The notes under the pieces are model-generated. The model did no database searches and was not told where the DNA came from. It saw only the letters and a program-made list of their open reading frames with translations. A DNA stretch of 64,000 bases from Cylindrotheca closterium (Eukaryota; Bacillariophyta; Bacillariophyceae; Bacillariales; Bacillariaceae): positions 186,001 through 250,000 of the forward strand of contig CAKOGP040001668.1 of NCBI GenBank assembly GCA_933822405.4, given 5' to 3'. Every line of letters begins with the position of its first letter. Position 1 is the stretch's first letter. The translations under genes and the position numbers were made by a program. Below are positions 34,851 through 45,980 of the stretch, one piece after another.

Positions 34851-35630
34851 ATGACGATCTCTATGCATTTTTGGCTGATGACAGCTTTTTTGCTAACGGC
34901 ATTAGTTGGTGTTGTGGATGGCTTGACTCTGAATCGTCGATCAATATTACTCGGCAGTGCCTCGGCCATACTACCCTCCATTCATCCAAGTTTGGTACAG
35001 GAGGCTAATGCAATTCCACTACCATTTGAAAAGAAAGATCGGCGACAACTGGAACTCTGTTTGGTGAACGTCCTTCGGGTCCAATATTGGGCAATGAAGG
35101 TTGCCGACATTCTGAAAAATGCACCGACCGACGACCAAAAGAAAAAGGCATATCTAGAGGTGAGGTTGGGAGCCAAGGCCATGGTGGCCGACAAAAAGAT
35201 CAAGATTGGTGGTGGATCGTTACTCTCTGTTATTACCTTACGAGGCTTGCAAATCAAGGATTGTTTGGATGATTTGAAGTACTATGCCAAAAACAAGAAA
35301 ATGGATCAATATCGAGACGATTTAATTGAATCTCTAGCTTCCTTGGTTGAATTTGATGGGCTAGAAACTACCCAGGATCCATCACCAAGGTCAACCTTGA
35401 CTCTAGGAATGTACAATGAGAGCAAAAACATTTATGTCCAAAGAATGTTGACGGAACGAATCATTCCTTTGACGGACCAAACAGTCAACTATTTTGGCAA
35501 GGACCAACGGATCAAATGTGAAGGTTATGTGGAACAATTCTATCCAAGGGAATTGCCGGCAAAAAAGATAATACAGGAGCAAGTCAAGCCAACAGAGGGT
35601 GAAGAAATAAATAAGCAAGTGGAGCAATAG
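34851..35630 (+). CDS. Thylakoid-lumen-targeted helical protein, function unknown
   Basis: A single exon encodes 259 residues from the ATG at 34851; the frame is open to 34662, but this start puts the signal peptide at the N terminus. The leader has two parts: MHFWLMTAFLLTALVGVVDG, a signal peptide, then LNRRSILLGSASAILPSI with a twin arginine and an AxA-like end (EANA). This pattern predicts Tat import to the thylakoid lumen. The mature part of about 210 residues looks all-helical (QLELCLVNVLRVQYWAMKVA, LEVRLGAKAMVADKKIK, LRGLQIKDCLDDLKYY). PsbQ-like or Psb31-like extrinsic photosystem II proteins share this general build, but I do not see a diagnostic match. The end is charged and Gln-rich. 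Confidence 0.75.
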   Translation: MTISMHFWLMTAFLLTALVGVVDGLTLNRRSILLGSASAILPSIHPSLVQEANAIPLPFEKKDRRQLELCLVNVLRVQYWAMKVADILKNAPTDDQKKKAYLEVRLGAKAMVADKKIKIGGGSLLSVITLRGLQIKDCLDDLKYYAKNKKMDQYRDDLIESLASLVEFDGLETTQDPSPRSTLTLGMYNESKNIYVQRMLTERIIPLTDQTVNYFGKDQRIKCEGYVEQFYPRELPAKKIIQEQVKPTEGEEINKQVEQ

Positions 35631-35664
35631 CATGATATATATTTACAGATGCCGAATTAAAAGG

Positions 35665-38087
35665 TTACCGTCCAAAACGCTTTCGCAACCTTCTTCTTCC
35701 GTGCATTATGTCATTGAGGTCTTTCAATTTTTTCTGTTGTTCTGGTTCTTTCATATAGCTTCTAGTGATTCGCTTGATTTGATCCAGCTTTGCCGGTTCG
35801 GTAACGTCAATGGGAAACTCGTCTGGTAGCCCCAAGATTGGGTTAAATCTAGCATAAAAGGTATTGGACACTCTGGATTGCCCAAGTTGGGTTGTCCCCC
35901 CATCTCCAAGGATATCTTCCAGGACGTGATGGACTTGTTCGGTGTCGGTCGCACTATTTACAATTTGATTGATGATTCCGTCCCAACCAATTCGTGGTGC
36001 ACTCTTTTGCTCCACAAATCCTCCCGTTCCTAGGGACACAACGCATTCAATGGGAATGTCCGGAAAGAGACTTCGTGCCTCGTGAATGGCAATAGCCGTA
36101 GGATTACTGGCAACAATGCCTCCATCGCAGTACATTTCGCCGCCCTGTTGCCAAAGTGTTCGGTTAGTGCCGTGACGGGTAACGAGAAGAAAGAACGAGA
36201 CCAGACGGGTATGGACTTACCATCATGAGTGGTTTGAAAACCGTTGGGGCTGCTGTTGATGCTCGAAGCGCATATCGTTGCAAAACACGAAATGATCCTA
36301 ATAGTAATCAAAGTTGCAGTGAGGTCAGGGTATTGGGGCAACACGCAAATCAAACTCTACACTACGATGAATCTCACCTGGATGTCTGGACGCATCTCTC
36401 TTCTTGGAGTTTGGATCTTTCGTTTGGTACTTGTTCAATCGAATTCTCTCATCTTCCATCTCCAGTCTCAATCCCAATGCTTCTCTCGCATCGGCTGGCT
36501 TGACCATGAATGGATCTGGATACTCACCACCATTATAGTTGTAGTTTCGCAGCAATGCCACATGTGTGGGATTCGATGACATTTTGGATGTCACGGCAAA
36601 TACAAATGGAACGGAAGGATCAGCTCGGCTGTCTAGCATGGTTTCTTCCTTTAGAATTTCACTTAGAACATTCATAATGTAAGATTCGTCGTAGGTGGCT
36701 GTTGTGAAGAGCAAAAGGGGTGTGCTCATGACAGTCTTGACAAAGATTTTCTTGATCAACTCATCGTATCGATCAATGGCCATCTTACTCGATTCCCGTC
36801 GCAGTCCAATCAGAAAAGAAATGATGGCACCAGTACTTGTTCCAATGATAAAATCAAAGCAATCAGCAACTTCCATGCCATCCAGTGCTTCTACAAGACA
36901 ATCCACCGCTGTGACAGCAGTCATGCCTCGAGAACCGCCACCATCCAAGCAGAGTATTCGTAATCCCTTTTGTCCTGGTTGCTTTGGCACCCATTGGTTG
37001 TAACCCATTGCAGCTAGAATTTGATTGGACGTTCCTAGTATCTTTCCATTCAAATCGTCCTTCAAGGACGTGGCTTCGATGAACGGCGGCCGTCGGCGTT
37101 CTGACTCCGAAGTACTTTTTTTGGATATCCAGCTCTTGACCATTTCAATGGGATACCGCAACCACCGCCGAGTCTGTTCCGGCCTTGTATAGGATGAACA
37201 AGCCAAGACGGTATCTTGGAGGCCATCGGTACTCCGAAAGGCATCAACAGCACTATCACTTGTACATGCCATGGCCAAGAGCAATTGAGTTACATATAAT
37301 TTGCAGCGTTGTCGAGCTACTTTGCGACTCCTCCTTGGAACCTTTTGTCGTCGTTTTCCCAAGAATGGTCCCATCAATCGTTGTCGCTTCGAGAGGATGG
37401 GCATTTCTCCGTTGGGGCCGCTATTGTCATGTGCATCTCGGAGTAGAGTGACCAAATCTTGTAGGAGAGACGACGATCCTTCCTTGATCAGGCCAGCATT
37501 GGCCCGCAAGAGTCCATCCGTAATGACTGACGCCAACTCCGAGTCGAGAGCACACAAATCTCGAAGTGCTCGACAAGCTGTGGACGCTGCAGCAAAGGCT
37601 TCTTCTTCCACTTGGGGATCCACGCCTCTGGTCCGAGACCGCACCATGCTGGCCCCTTCCACAATGCAATCCACTAGGATTGCCAAACCTCCATGGGGTT
37701 GCATTTCTCGACAGACTTTGACCCAATCTTCTACACTGCTGACACTTGTGGCAATGGAGACCGCCACTTGCCTTATATCCCGACCAATCCGATCTTGATA
37801 GTGTTCCGGTTTGCTGAGTGGGGGCAAGTCCACAAAGGTTGTTGTATTCTTTTTTGCCATCATGTTATCAACATTATCCACCACTTGGTCATCATCTTCT
37901 TGCATTAAAATTTTGTACATGGGTGGAAGATTTAGAATTTCCACATCTTTCCCCACGGTTGGAGTGAGGCGTATCTTGACGGCATCGTCCAGTTCCTTGG
38001 CCATTTCGCGTTGTTTTTTGTTCATTTCTTGTTGCTTGGCCTTTTCCTCTTTTTCTCGTTTGCCTTGAAGGAGAATGGTGTCGTCGC

Positions 38088-38118
<31 letters not shown>

Positions 38119-38530
38119 AAACAAGTCGACAATCTGATCTTGATAGAGAGTGCTGGTTTGATTGAGTTTGATCAATTCTTCCTCCTTTTTTTGCATTTGC
38201 AACAATAGAGCTCCAATCGATCCAGACGCCGAAATGTTCCAGTCCAACAGGGATGTGATGCTGCTGCTTGGGGCTGTAGAATTGTTCTCGTCAGTGGGTG
38301 ATTCTAATGTTGCTGTGGATGACTTTTCCGGAGAATCCTCTACAGGCGCCATCGGAATAAAACTTGTTGTGGTTGTTTTGGATAATATTCTGCCACGATT
38401 GGGCTGTGACGGTGAGAATGCATGGGAGTGATGGCATAGTAATGATACTATGAATACTACCAGTGTGAATAACTGTGACGCATCCCGAGAATGCAATGCT
38501 ATTGGATGTGACATCACCGGCGTTTGCTGC

Positions 38531-38532
<2 letters not shown>
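35665..38532 (-). CDS. Patatin-like phospholipase (iPLA2-gamma type)
   Basis: Three exons (38532-36378, 36297-36221, 36144-35665; introns of 80 and 76 bp) give 903 residues. The patatin core is complete: LCLDGGGSRGMTAVTAVDCL (oxyanion loop), DFIIGTSTGAIISFLIGL with the nucleophile Ser in GTSTG, ALRASTAAPTVFKPLMM restored by splicing, and MYCDGGIVASNPTAIAIHEA with the catalytic Asp. ECVVSLGTGGF is typical of the PNPLA8/iPLA2-gamma group, which releases fatty acids from phospholipids. A helical, Arm-like region precedes the core (about residues 230-480). The N terminus is a signal peptide (FTLVVFIVSLLCHHSHA then FSPSQPN), so plastid or secretory-route targeting is likely. A poly-Asn run of ten residues lies near residue 140. 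It overlaps no neighbour. Confidence 0.93.

Positions 38533-38559
<27 letters not shown>
38531..38559. repeat. (ATTG)n tract touching the patatin start codon
   Basis: Six to seven ATTG units (CAAT on the coding strand) run right into the ATG of the patatin gene; the last CAAT supplies the start codon. The leader of this mRNA is therefore a simple repeat. Confidence 0.9.
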
Positions 38560-38561
<2 letters not shown>

Positions 38562-39482
38562 CTTGTTTGTTTAAGAATTTTTAACCCAGCAGCATATCAG
38601 CTCAATGATGAGAAACAGAGAAGCGTCTTGGGTCAAGTGCGTTAGAGAATGGCACCAATTGAATTGAAATCAAAGGCTGAGTTGGATTTGGTTCTATTGC
38701 TTCCTGATCCTGCACCCTGTGTACCCTGTGTACCAAAAGAATAATGCAGAAGGAACGAATGAAATCAAACCGCATCAATCAAAATCAAAATCAAAATCAA
38801 TCACCAATAATCTCAAATCTTCAAGAAGTTTGAGTCTTCTGTGTCAAATCTAAAAAATGTTGTGACGTCACACCCTTTCCATGATCGGCATTTCGGACGA
38901 TGACAGACTGCACTCGTATTTTTTCAGTTGACGCATGTACGAGCAGTACTAAAAAATAACGGTCCAAACGTACACAGTGCCTTTTTCCAAGTCAAGAGAA
39001 TGTTATGATGACACACGAGCGGGGTCTGTTCCAACTAACGACTACAGTAGACTTTATTTCAGACTCCATTGCACAGCTGTACTGTATAATATCAAAAGCC
39101 AACAGCACCCATACATACACACGCACAAGACGACACTTTCATCCATCAATTCCTTGTGGCTTCTTTAGCATTTGGTTGAAAAAATTAGGCGTCGTTGGAG
39201 TGCGATTTTTTGGTTTGAAATTCTTGCCTGGAAGGAGAATTCAAACTGGAATCAACCGTTCAATCAATCATCTTATATCACATATTCTAGAGCAGAAGCT
39301 ACCAAGTTCAAGCAGGAAATACACGACAAACAGTGTTGGTCCACTTGCATTATCCATCTACGCAGCTCGCTCATCCATCTGAATTCATAGTCAATCAAGC
39401 AAGCAATCAAGCAATCAAGCAGTCATTCATTCATTCACTATTGAAAGAAGAACCATCACAAATATTTTATAGAGGGTAAACA
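38533..39482. other. Divergent intergenic region with a CRE-type palindrome
   Basis: This stretch holds the promoters of the patatin (-) and ankyrin-UBA (+) genes. It contains (AATCAA)n-like sequence at about 38770-38800, the CRE palindrome at 38862-38871 and (AATC)/(ATTC) tracts near 39385-39440. Small frames at 38977-39390 overlap one another in different frames and are not supported. Confidence 0.5.
38862..38871. promoter_or_regulatory. CRE-type palindrome GTGACGTCAC
   Basis: A perfect 10-bp palindrome with the TGACGTCA core of bZIP (CREB/ATF-type) sites lies about 330 bp upstream of the patatin start. TGACGT elements are known to mediate CO2/cAMP responses in a Phaeodactylum promoter. 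Its function here is inference. Confidence 0.45.
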
Positions 39483-42400
39483 ATGTCAAGCAGCAGCAAC
39501 AACAGCAACAATAACAGAGATTCCAGCAATCAGAAGAAGCGTAAAATGTGGCGAACTGTCAATGTCACTGCTGGAGGAGGGCCATCTCAAAGTATGACAC
39601 CCGAAGCTGCCGCTAAATACATTCAACAAGCGGCGAATCAATCCTCAGGCAATTCGTCGTCTTCGTCTCGGAATGGAAATTCCAATAATGGCGGTCGCGA
39701 AGTCAAGATCAGTTTTGGTCCCTCCCGTCCACCGAGTACTTCCAGCAATGGCAATGGCAACAACAATAACAACAATAACAACAATCGATCCTTCAATCTT
39801 GGAAATATCGATTTGCAAGCACTCAAGGAAACCGCCGCCGCCGCGGCCGCCGCCAGCAAACCAAGCAAGGGTGGTGGCAAAAATATCAACAACAACAACA
39901 ACAACAACAACAACAGTAATAACGGATTGCCCTGTACCGAGGCTGAAATGAAAGCACTCATGAGCATGTTTGTAGAAATCATGGGCATGTCCATGGACTC
40001 GGAAAAGATGATGAAAGCCACCAAAAATATGCTCAACAACAACAACAGCAACAACAAGAAAGGTCCGGTATTCATGTTTGGTAATTCCAATGGTGGCGGT
40101 GGAATTCCCATGCCACCAGGTGGTTGGTCGGATGCTTCGGCGGAAGCCATGGCAGCAGCGACCGCAGGATTCTTTGCGGATGGGGCTTCGTGGGAGGCAA
40201 TTCGGCGGACTTATGGTGGTATGATGAACGGGGATATGATGATGGACGACGACGACGACGGCTCGGAAGAAGATGGTGACGATGACGACGATGATGATGA
40301 TGATGATTCCTTGCCCAATTTGGACGATATGCGACAACTCTTTCAAGCACAACAAAAGTCACATTTTGAAGCCATGGCGAGAAGTCGAATGAATATGAAC
40401 ATGAATTCGAGTTCAAGTAGTAGTAATAACTTCAATCAGGAGATTCCTCCTAGTGATTGGGAGTCCCTGGAACAAGTGGCCATGGACGATGCACTGGAGG
40501 CGGAAGACCGGGCTAGAAAGGCAGCCAAGAAGCGCGAAAAGAAGCAACGGAGAAAGCAAAAACAAAAAGAAGAAGCTGCCCAAAAGGCGGCGGAAGCAGC
40601 TATGAAAAAGAAAGAAAAAACAATACTTTCCTGGCGGAGTCGAGTAGTGTCAGCGTGTCAGTCTGGTGAAGTCAGCAAACTTGACGCACTGTTACACGAG
40701 TCTCCCTTGCGCAAGGCTCCCGATGAGGAATCGCCCTTGACGCGGTCACATATTCTGCCCCATTTGGAATTTCTACTGCCCAATTCCGTTGCCAAGAATC
40801 GTTCCTTGCTGAATCGAGGAGAGGAAGCCCGCAAAAAACTGGCCGAATATATATTGTGCCAGGATATTCCAATAGTCTTTCAACCCTTGCGAAGTGGGCG
40901 CACAGCATTGCATTCGGCGTGTTTTCATGGAGACTTGCAATTTTTAAAATTGGTCTTGGAACGAGTCCGAAACTATGACGACACGGAGGACCGGATACCT
41001 TCCAACTACCTGGATCAAACGTGTGCGGAATCAGGCTGGAGTCTACTGCATTATGCGTCCGTCGCAGGGTCCAAGGAATTTTTGGAGATTTTGTTGCAAG
41101 AAGGTTGTAAGATTGGCACCATTACGGACGATACGCATACGTGGCGAAAAAGGTACGAATATTGTTGTGACTACGATGGTTGGAACCCATAGAAATCTTG
41201 TCTTTTTCACCATTGTGCAATCCCATCTATCGTTTAGTGACGGAAAGGGAGTGACCGCTAGAGAATTGATTCAATATATACATCGCAATGAACACGAAAA
41301 AGTATTGGAAACACATGGTGTCGCGCTTCAGGACACGATAAGTGCCCTTTGTTCGAATCAATCGGAACGTCGAGCCTTTCACAACAACATCAGTGGAGTA
41401 CTCAGGCGACTGATAGATATAGAAACCAATGGATATTCGCCACCCAAACAGAATAATGTAACGTCGAGAGACGAGAATGAAGATTGGAATGATGCGAACC
41501 AGCAACAACAACAACAACAACAACAACAGCAAGAGAGTTCGAGCAGCAGTCGCAAACGGAAAAAGAAAAAGAAGAAAAAGCAAGCTCAAAAGGTTACCGA
41601 AGATGCTAAGGATGAGACTGCTAAAACGACGACTACCCAAGAGCAGAAGTCGACTGAAAGTAAGGAAGCCAAAGATCCTTTGGTGATGGCATTGCTAGGA
41701 ATGGGATTTGCAGAACAGCAAATTAATGCGGCGGTTGAAGCATGTGGCGGGACTAATCGTGCGACAGCAGATGATCTGGTGACGTGGATTTTGGGACAGG
41801 ATGCCGACGGAAACGATAACAGTAATTCTGGGCCATCGATAGTACACGCGGCTGAAATCACGGCAGAGACGACCATCAAGGCTACTTCCTTTGATCAAGC
41901 TGTAAAGCTTGATGCTGCAACCCAAGAAAAGGAAGAAGTCGCCAGACGATTGGCCATGAAACGGGAAGAGCAACGGCGTCGGAACCGAGCTTGGAATGAT
42001 AGTCAGCAGTCGCGTCTAGCGGAGGCGGCTAAGGTCAAGGCTGCCAAGGCCATGATGCCACAGCGTCAAGTGGCGCCAGTGCCTCCGCCACCCGAGTATG
42101 CAGCAGCCTATCCTTCCTTGCTGTCGACCGTGTCTAGCGGTTCCACCACTGCTGCTGCACCACCACCAGCACCACCACCTAAATCCGCAGCTGTTCCAAA
42201 GCCAACGATTCTGCCCAAAAATATTGGGTCCAAGTCGGTAGCAGCAGCTCCAAAGAAGGCAGTAGTACCTTCGGTCAAACCAACTTCCAAGCCGGCAAAG
42301 AATGAGAAACCAGAAGCAGCACCAGTTGTCATTCCCAAAATTCTCAAAAAGCCAGAAGCGGAGATACCACCACCCAAGGCAGTACGAAAGGCAGCGCCAA

Positions 42401-43380
42401 AGGCTGCGCCACTTGCCAAGCCACATCCCAAAGTGGATTCTCCTCCGGAAATTCGAAATATTGTCAAGGAAAAGCCTGTCGATGCCAAACCGGTGCCAGT
42501 CTTGGCTCAGAAAATTGCTACTCCGGTGCCAGGCTTGGCTCCACTATCCAATGGTGGGTATAACTTCCCTTCCGGACTGCCCGTTTCGTCCGCTCCGTTG
42601 GTTCCACCACCCCAATCTTCTGCGCCTCCACCAGGTTTCATGGCACCCTCGCCTCCGCCCAACCTGCAGCCCAATATGCCGCCGCCGGGAGTCAACTTTC
42701 CTCCGTTGGATAATTCCATTTTGAATCCCGCCAACGGAATTGGTTTGCACTTAGATCAGGGCCAAATGGGAGAGATTCGCGCAACGGCCAAGGCGTTTGT
42801 TCCAACATCCTTTGGGCCCAGCATTCCTGGAGGAGACTTGGGTATGCCTCCTTTGTCTAGTGCCTTTGCCAATCCACAACCCTCTTCTGGCATGCCGGCA
42901 ATCGGTGGTGCTCCTGAGAGCAAATCAATGATTCAATCGGCGTTTGCGCCTGGAATTCTGTCAGGTGGATTGGGCGGAGCTCCTGGTGTCATGGGTGGGG
43001 ACAACCTCAATGGACAAGATAGGATGCCCTCAATGACTCCAGTTTCAACGGATTCGACAACAAATACCACCACTTCTCTTTCAGGATTCGAGGAATCTGG
43101 CTTGGCCGGTATTCCGCTTGGATTTGGTATGGGCATTCCACAACATGGCACTAGCTCGCTATTGGATTCCATTGCCACAGGTCCAGCACCAATTGAAGCT
43201 TCGTCTATTTGGGGAGGGCCACAAGGAGGGCCAGCCTTGGACGCATTCTCGTCGCTGGGTCTTGGCGATGTTGGAGGAGGTAATAACCAGTACGATGACA
43301 AGAATATTGCCGATGCAAATCTTTGGGGAAGTGTCGCAAGTAACAATCCTGCTAATAGCAATCAAGGGTCAATATGGTAA
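39483..43380 (+). CDS. Ankyrin-UBA protein with long low-complexity regions
   Basis: Two exons (39483-41152 and 41238-43380; 85-bp intron) give 1270 residues. The first 240 residues are Ser/Asn-rich with several poly-Asn runs. An Asp run follows (about 252-280), then a Lys/Glu/Ala coiled-coil-like stretch (EDRARKAAKKREKKQ, about 335-375). Ankyrin-like repeats lie at about 470-560 (GRTALHSACFHGDLQFLKLV, then GWSLLHYASVAGSKEFLEIL), and the splice joins THTWRKSDGKGVTARELIQ. A UBA domain lies at about 703-745 (ALLGMGFAEQQINAAVEACG), which binds ubiquitin. A Pro/Ala-rich region (about 830-1050) and a Gly/Pro/Ser-rich end follow, with IWGGPQ, LWGSV and a terminal GSIW. A ubiquitin-linked adaptor role is likely; I do not recognise the gene. 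Confidence 0.85.
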
Positions 43381-43519
43381 TTCCAACACAGTAACCATCA
43401 CCTATAGATTTTCTTTACTTCTTTTCAATAATAAACCGTTCAGTACTGTAGCTCACTAGCGAATTATGAATGGATATTTCTAAAGTTAGGACCAATCTGC
43501 CTTGCCCATAGCGCATCAC

Positions 43520-44788
43520 CTACTGTTTCGGGGGTGTTGGTGGTATTCTGATTTGAGAGACAACAATGGCGATGTCATCCCGATACCGCCCGCCCTTTGA
43601 TTGTTGCCACCCTTGCGCGGACATAAATATCAGCTGTTCCAAGGCAGTTAGCAGGTGCGGTCCTTCCTCACCATACAGACTAACGGCCACAGTTTGTGCT
43701 ACTATTTCGGGTGTGGCAAAGTCCATCATGCCATCCGTTGCTGAAACAGCAAAGACATACACATCATCTTTGGCATCGCAATCAATGTCTACGAACATTT
43801 CTCCGTCCCCTTCGATTTGTTGACAACTCATTTGACCTTCCACCAACGAAGGAATATCAATGACATCGACCAAAGGGTCGGGAATTACGCCCAACTTTCC
43901 CGCCTCCCAGTCGCCAATACTTCGAGACATGGCCAATCCACTTTGCAATCCCGTTTCGGGGTCAGTATAAAGCACGCGAGAGGTGCCTCGAGCAGGAATA
44001 TACACTTCACCTCCCATTTTTTCGACGCGAGCCTTTTCGTCGGGAAGGGAGGGCTTGTCTTCACGAGTCACGTAGACGACTTCGGCTTGTTTACTTTGGG
44101 CCCTGTATACCACCAAGAAGGATGTACTGTCACCAGCGTTGGCAAAATATAGTTTTTGACCATGTTGCAGTATAACTGATGCTGTGCATCCTCCAGAGAT
44201 TTCAGCCGGGGCTGTTTTATCAATTTCGACAAATGTTTCAATCAAAGCCGTCTTTACTTGATCTTCTTCCCCATCAATTTTCTTTAATTTGCTGGCCAGC
44301 AGTTTTGGAAGTTCTGTGACAGTGTATTGAGATACTTTTTCTCCAAGGCTGGCATGACCATCAAATACACCCAGAATTTTTCCTTCTGCGTTGCCTTTAG
44401 CCCCAGTTTTGTACGGTGATACACAAAAAGATCGATCTTGATTAATTTGTGTCTCCAACGGACCTCCCTTGTATCCAATCAAAGTTAATGTTGCCATATC
44501 TTTTCCTCCTGAACTTTCTAACCCCTTCAGATCTTCAGCGCTGACATCATCTCGTTTCTTCTCACGCAAATCCGTCAAGGTATCTTTGATAGATTCATCA
44601 TAATATACGTCTTGTGGAAGAATGGGGCAACCATACGAAGGACACGCCTTTGGCTTTTTGGCTTCCATCACCGTTGTGGAAACCGGACGAATGTAAGCTG
44701 CCGAAATGGCAAAGGCCAGCGCGGGGACCTTTCTGCAGAATTGAGATCGAGCGCTAGGGTAATGATTCATGACGGCCTTTCTCAACAT
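43520..44788 (-). CDS. PP2C-family protein phosphatase with CPSYGC signature
   Basis: A single exon encodes 422 residues from the first ATG (44788); the longer frame begins at GTG. The N terminus holds a hydrophobic segment (KVPALAFAISAAYI), so the protein may be targeted or anchored. ACPSYGCPILPQDVYY follows; the same signature is in the PP2C at 51529. The PP2C core shows NQDRSFC, LGVFDGHASLG, SGGCTASVILQ, ANAGDS, AMSRSIGDWE, SATDGMMDF and RYRDDIAIVV. The Mn/Mg-binding Asp residues of DGH, TDG and RDD are present, so Ser/Thr phosphatase activity is likely. The usual NED motif reads NQD, and DGHG reads DGHA. It is convergent with the ankyrin-UBA gene (139 bp apart). Confidence 0.88.
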   Translation of the reverse strand: MLRKAVMNHYPSARSQFCRKVPALAFAISAAYIRPVSTTVMEAKKPKACPSYGCPILPQDVYYDESIKDTLTDLREKKRDDVSAEDLKGLESSGGKDMATLTLIGYKGGPLETQINQDRSFCVSPYKTGAKGNAEGKILGVFDGHASLGEKVSQYTVTELPKLLASKLKKIDGEEDQVKTALIETFVEIDKTAPAEISGGCTASVILQHGQKLYFANAGDSTSFLVVYRAQSKQAEVVYVTREDKPSLPDEKARVEKMGGEVYIPARGTSRVLYTDPETGLQSGLAMSRSIGDWEAGKLGVIPDPLVDVIDIPSLVEGQMSCQQIEGDGEMFVDIDCDAKDDVYVFAVSATDGMMDFATPEIVAQTVAVSLYGEEGPHLLTALEQLIFMSAQGWQQSKGGRYRDDIAIVVSQIRIPPTPPKQ

Positions 44789-45031
44789 TAGTGGTGAAGA
44801 TAGAGATTGAAACGTCGAAGCAATCGGAAGGAATTGAAGCTGTGACACAATTGCTGATTGCTGATGACGATGACGACGACTGATTGATTATTCTCAATTC
44901 GATGGGTCCTTGTACCTCGAACGATGGACGTACCAATCAGTCGAATAAGTTGATTCATTTCACATTCATCTGACATTGCTCATCTGTCTCACAGAAGTTG
45001 GTACCGGTACAAACCATTTCATTTCGACTGC

Positions 45032-45980
45032 GTGGCGAACAAGAAATGTGGATTGGCTGGAAAGCATACAAGAATGTTCTCGGGATATCCTCATCTAATG
45101 CAAGAATCTGTAGCAACATGACCATGAATTGCGTTTGAATATTTCAGATGGCGAACAAATGTTGATTGGATTGAACCATTTCATGACCATATATATAGTG
45201 TACATCGGATGGCGAACAGGTAATTTTGATTGGCTGGAAACCACCCGAGAATGTTGTCGTATATCCTCAACTAGCTAGCTACTAGGAATGCAATAATCAA
45301 TAGTAACATGACCACGAATTGTGTGGGGTGCTCGGGTGGCGAAAGAATGCCGGTTGGCAAGTAACAACCGCCCAGCACTGTTCTCGTCTATCCGCAGATA
45401 CTGCAAAAATCAATAGCAAACCAGCCACCAAATGTCGACATTTCACGCCCAACCCGCCCATCGCAGATACTACAATCTAACCTATTGGCGGCGGGTGATA
45501 TCCAGTACCGGTGCCAGCGGTAGCTCCGAACCATGCAGCACTTTGGTGTGGAGGTATCGCACATGGTATCTACTACCTGGTACTACCTGGTACTACCGTG
45601 CAGGATGAGAATTGGTGCCAACTACCGGTACATCCATGTCCATTGCGAACGATGGACGTACCATCAATTACGACTTGAGGCGCCAACGGTCATCTCAATC
45701 GTCATTAACCTGTATTGCACTCGATATGTTACCCTGGCGCCAGTTGATCAGATGGCGAACAAGAATTGGGGTATGCCGGGTAGTGTTCTCGGATATCCTC
45801 GATTACTGCACTAATCCGTACCTAGGAAACCATGAACATGAAAACATGCGTGAGTTCTTGGTTCGTGGCATGGTACCCGTGTACCAAAATCGGATGGCGA
45901 ACAAGCAAATGTCGATTGGCTTGTAACAAAACTGTTCTAGTCTATCCGCAAATACTGCAAAAATCAATGTATTGTAGCAA
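45032..45980 (+). repeat. Cluster of degenerate GGCGAACAAG repeats
   Basis: Six units start with GTGGCGAAC or ATGGCGAAC at about 45032, 45148, 45210, 45335, 45753 and 45893. Each continues with a diverged form of GATTGGCTGG, AATGTTCTCG, ATATCCTC and, in some, TAGCAACATGACCATGAATT. The units at 45335 and 45893 are closest to each other and share CTGCAAAAATCAAT. Spacing is irregular. There is no coding capacity, so these look like decayed copies of a small repeat. Confidence 0.7.

Noticed and set aside
38977..39390. Overlapping small frames upstream of the ankyrin-UBA gene
   Set aside because: Three frames overlap one another with repeat-derived Ile/Asn/Gln content; none has a domain.
39638..40355. 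Leu-rich and Val/Ile-rich frames antisense to the ankyrin-UBA gene that look like membrane proteins
   Set aside because: The hydrophobic runs are the reverse complement of poly-Asn codons and are not real transmembrane segments.
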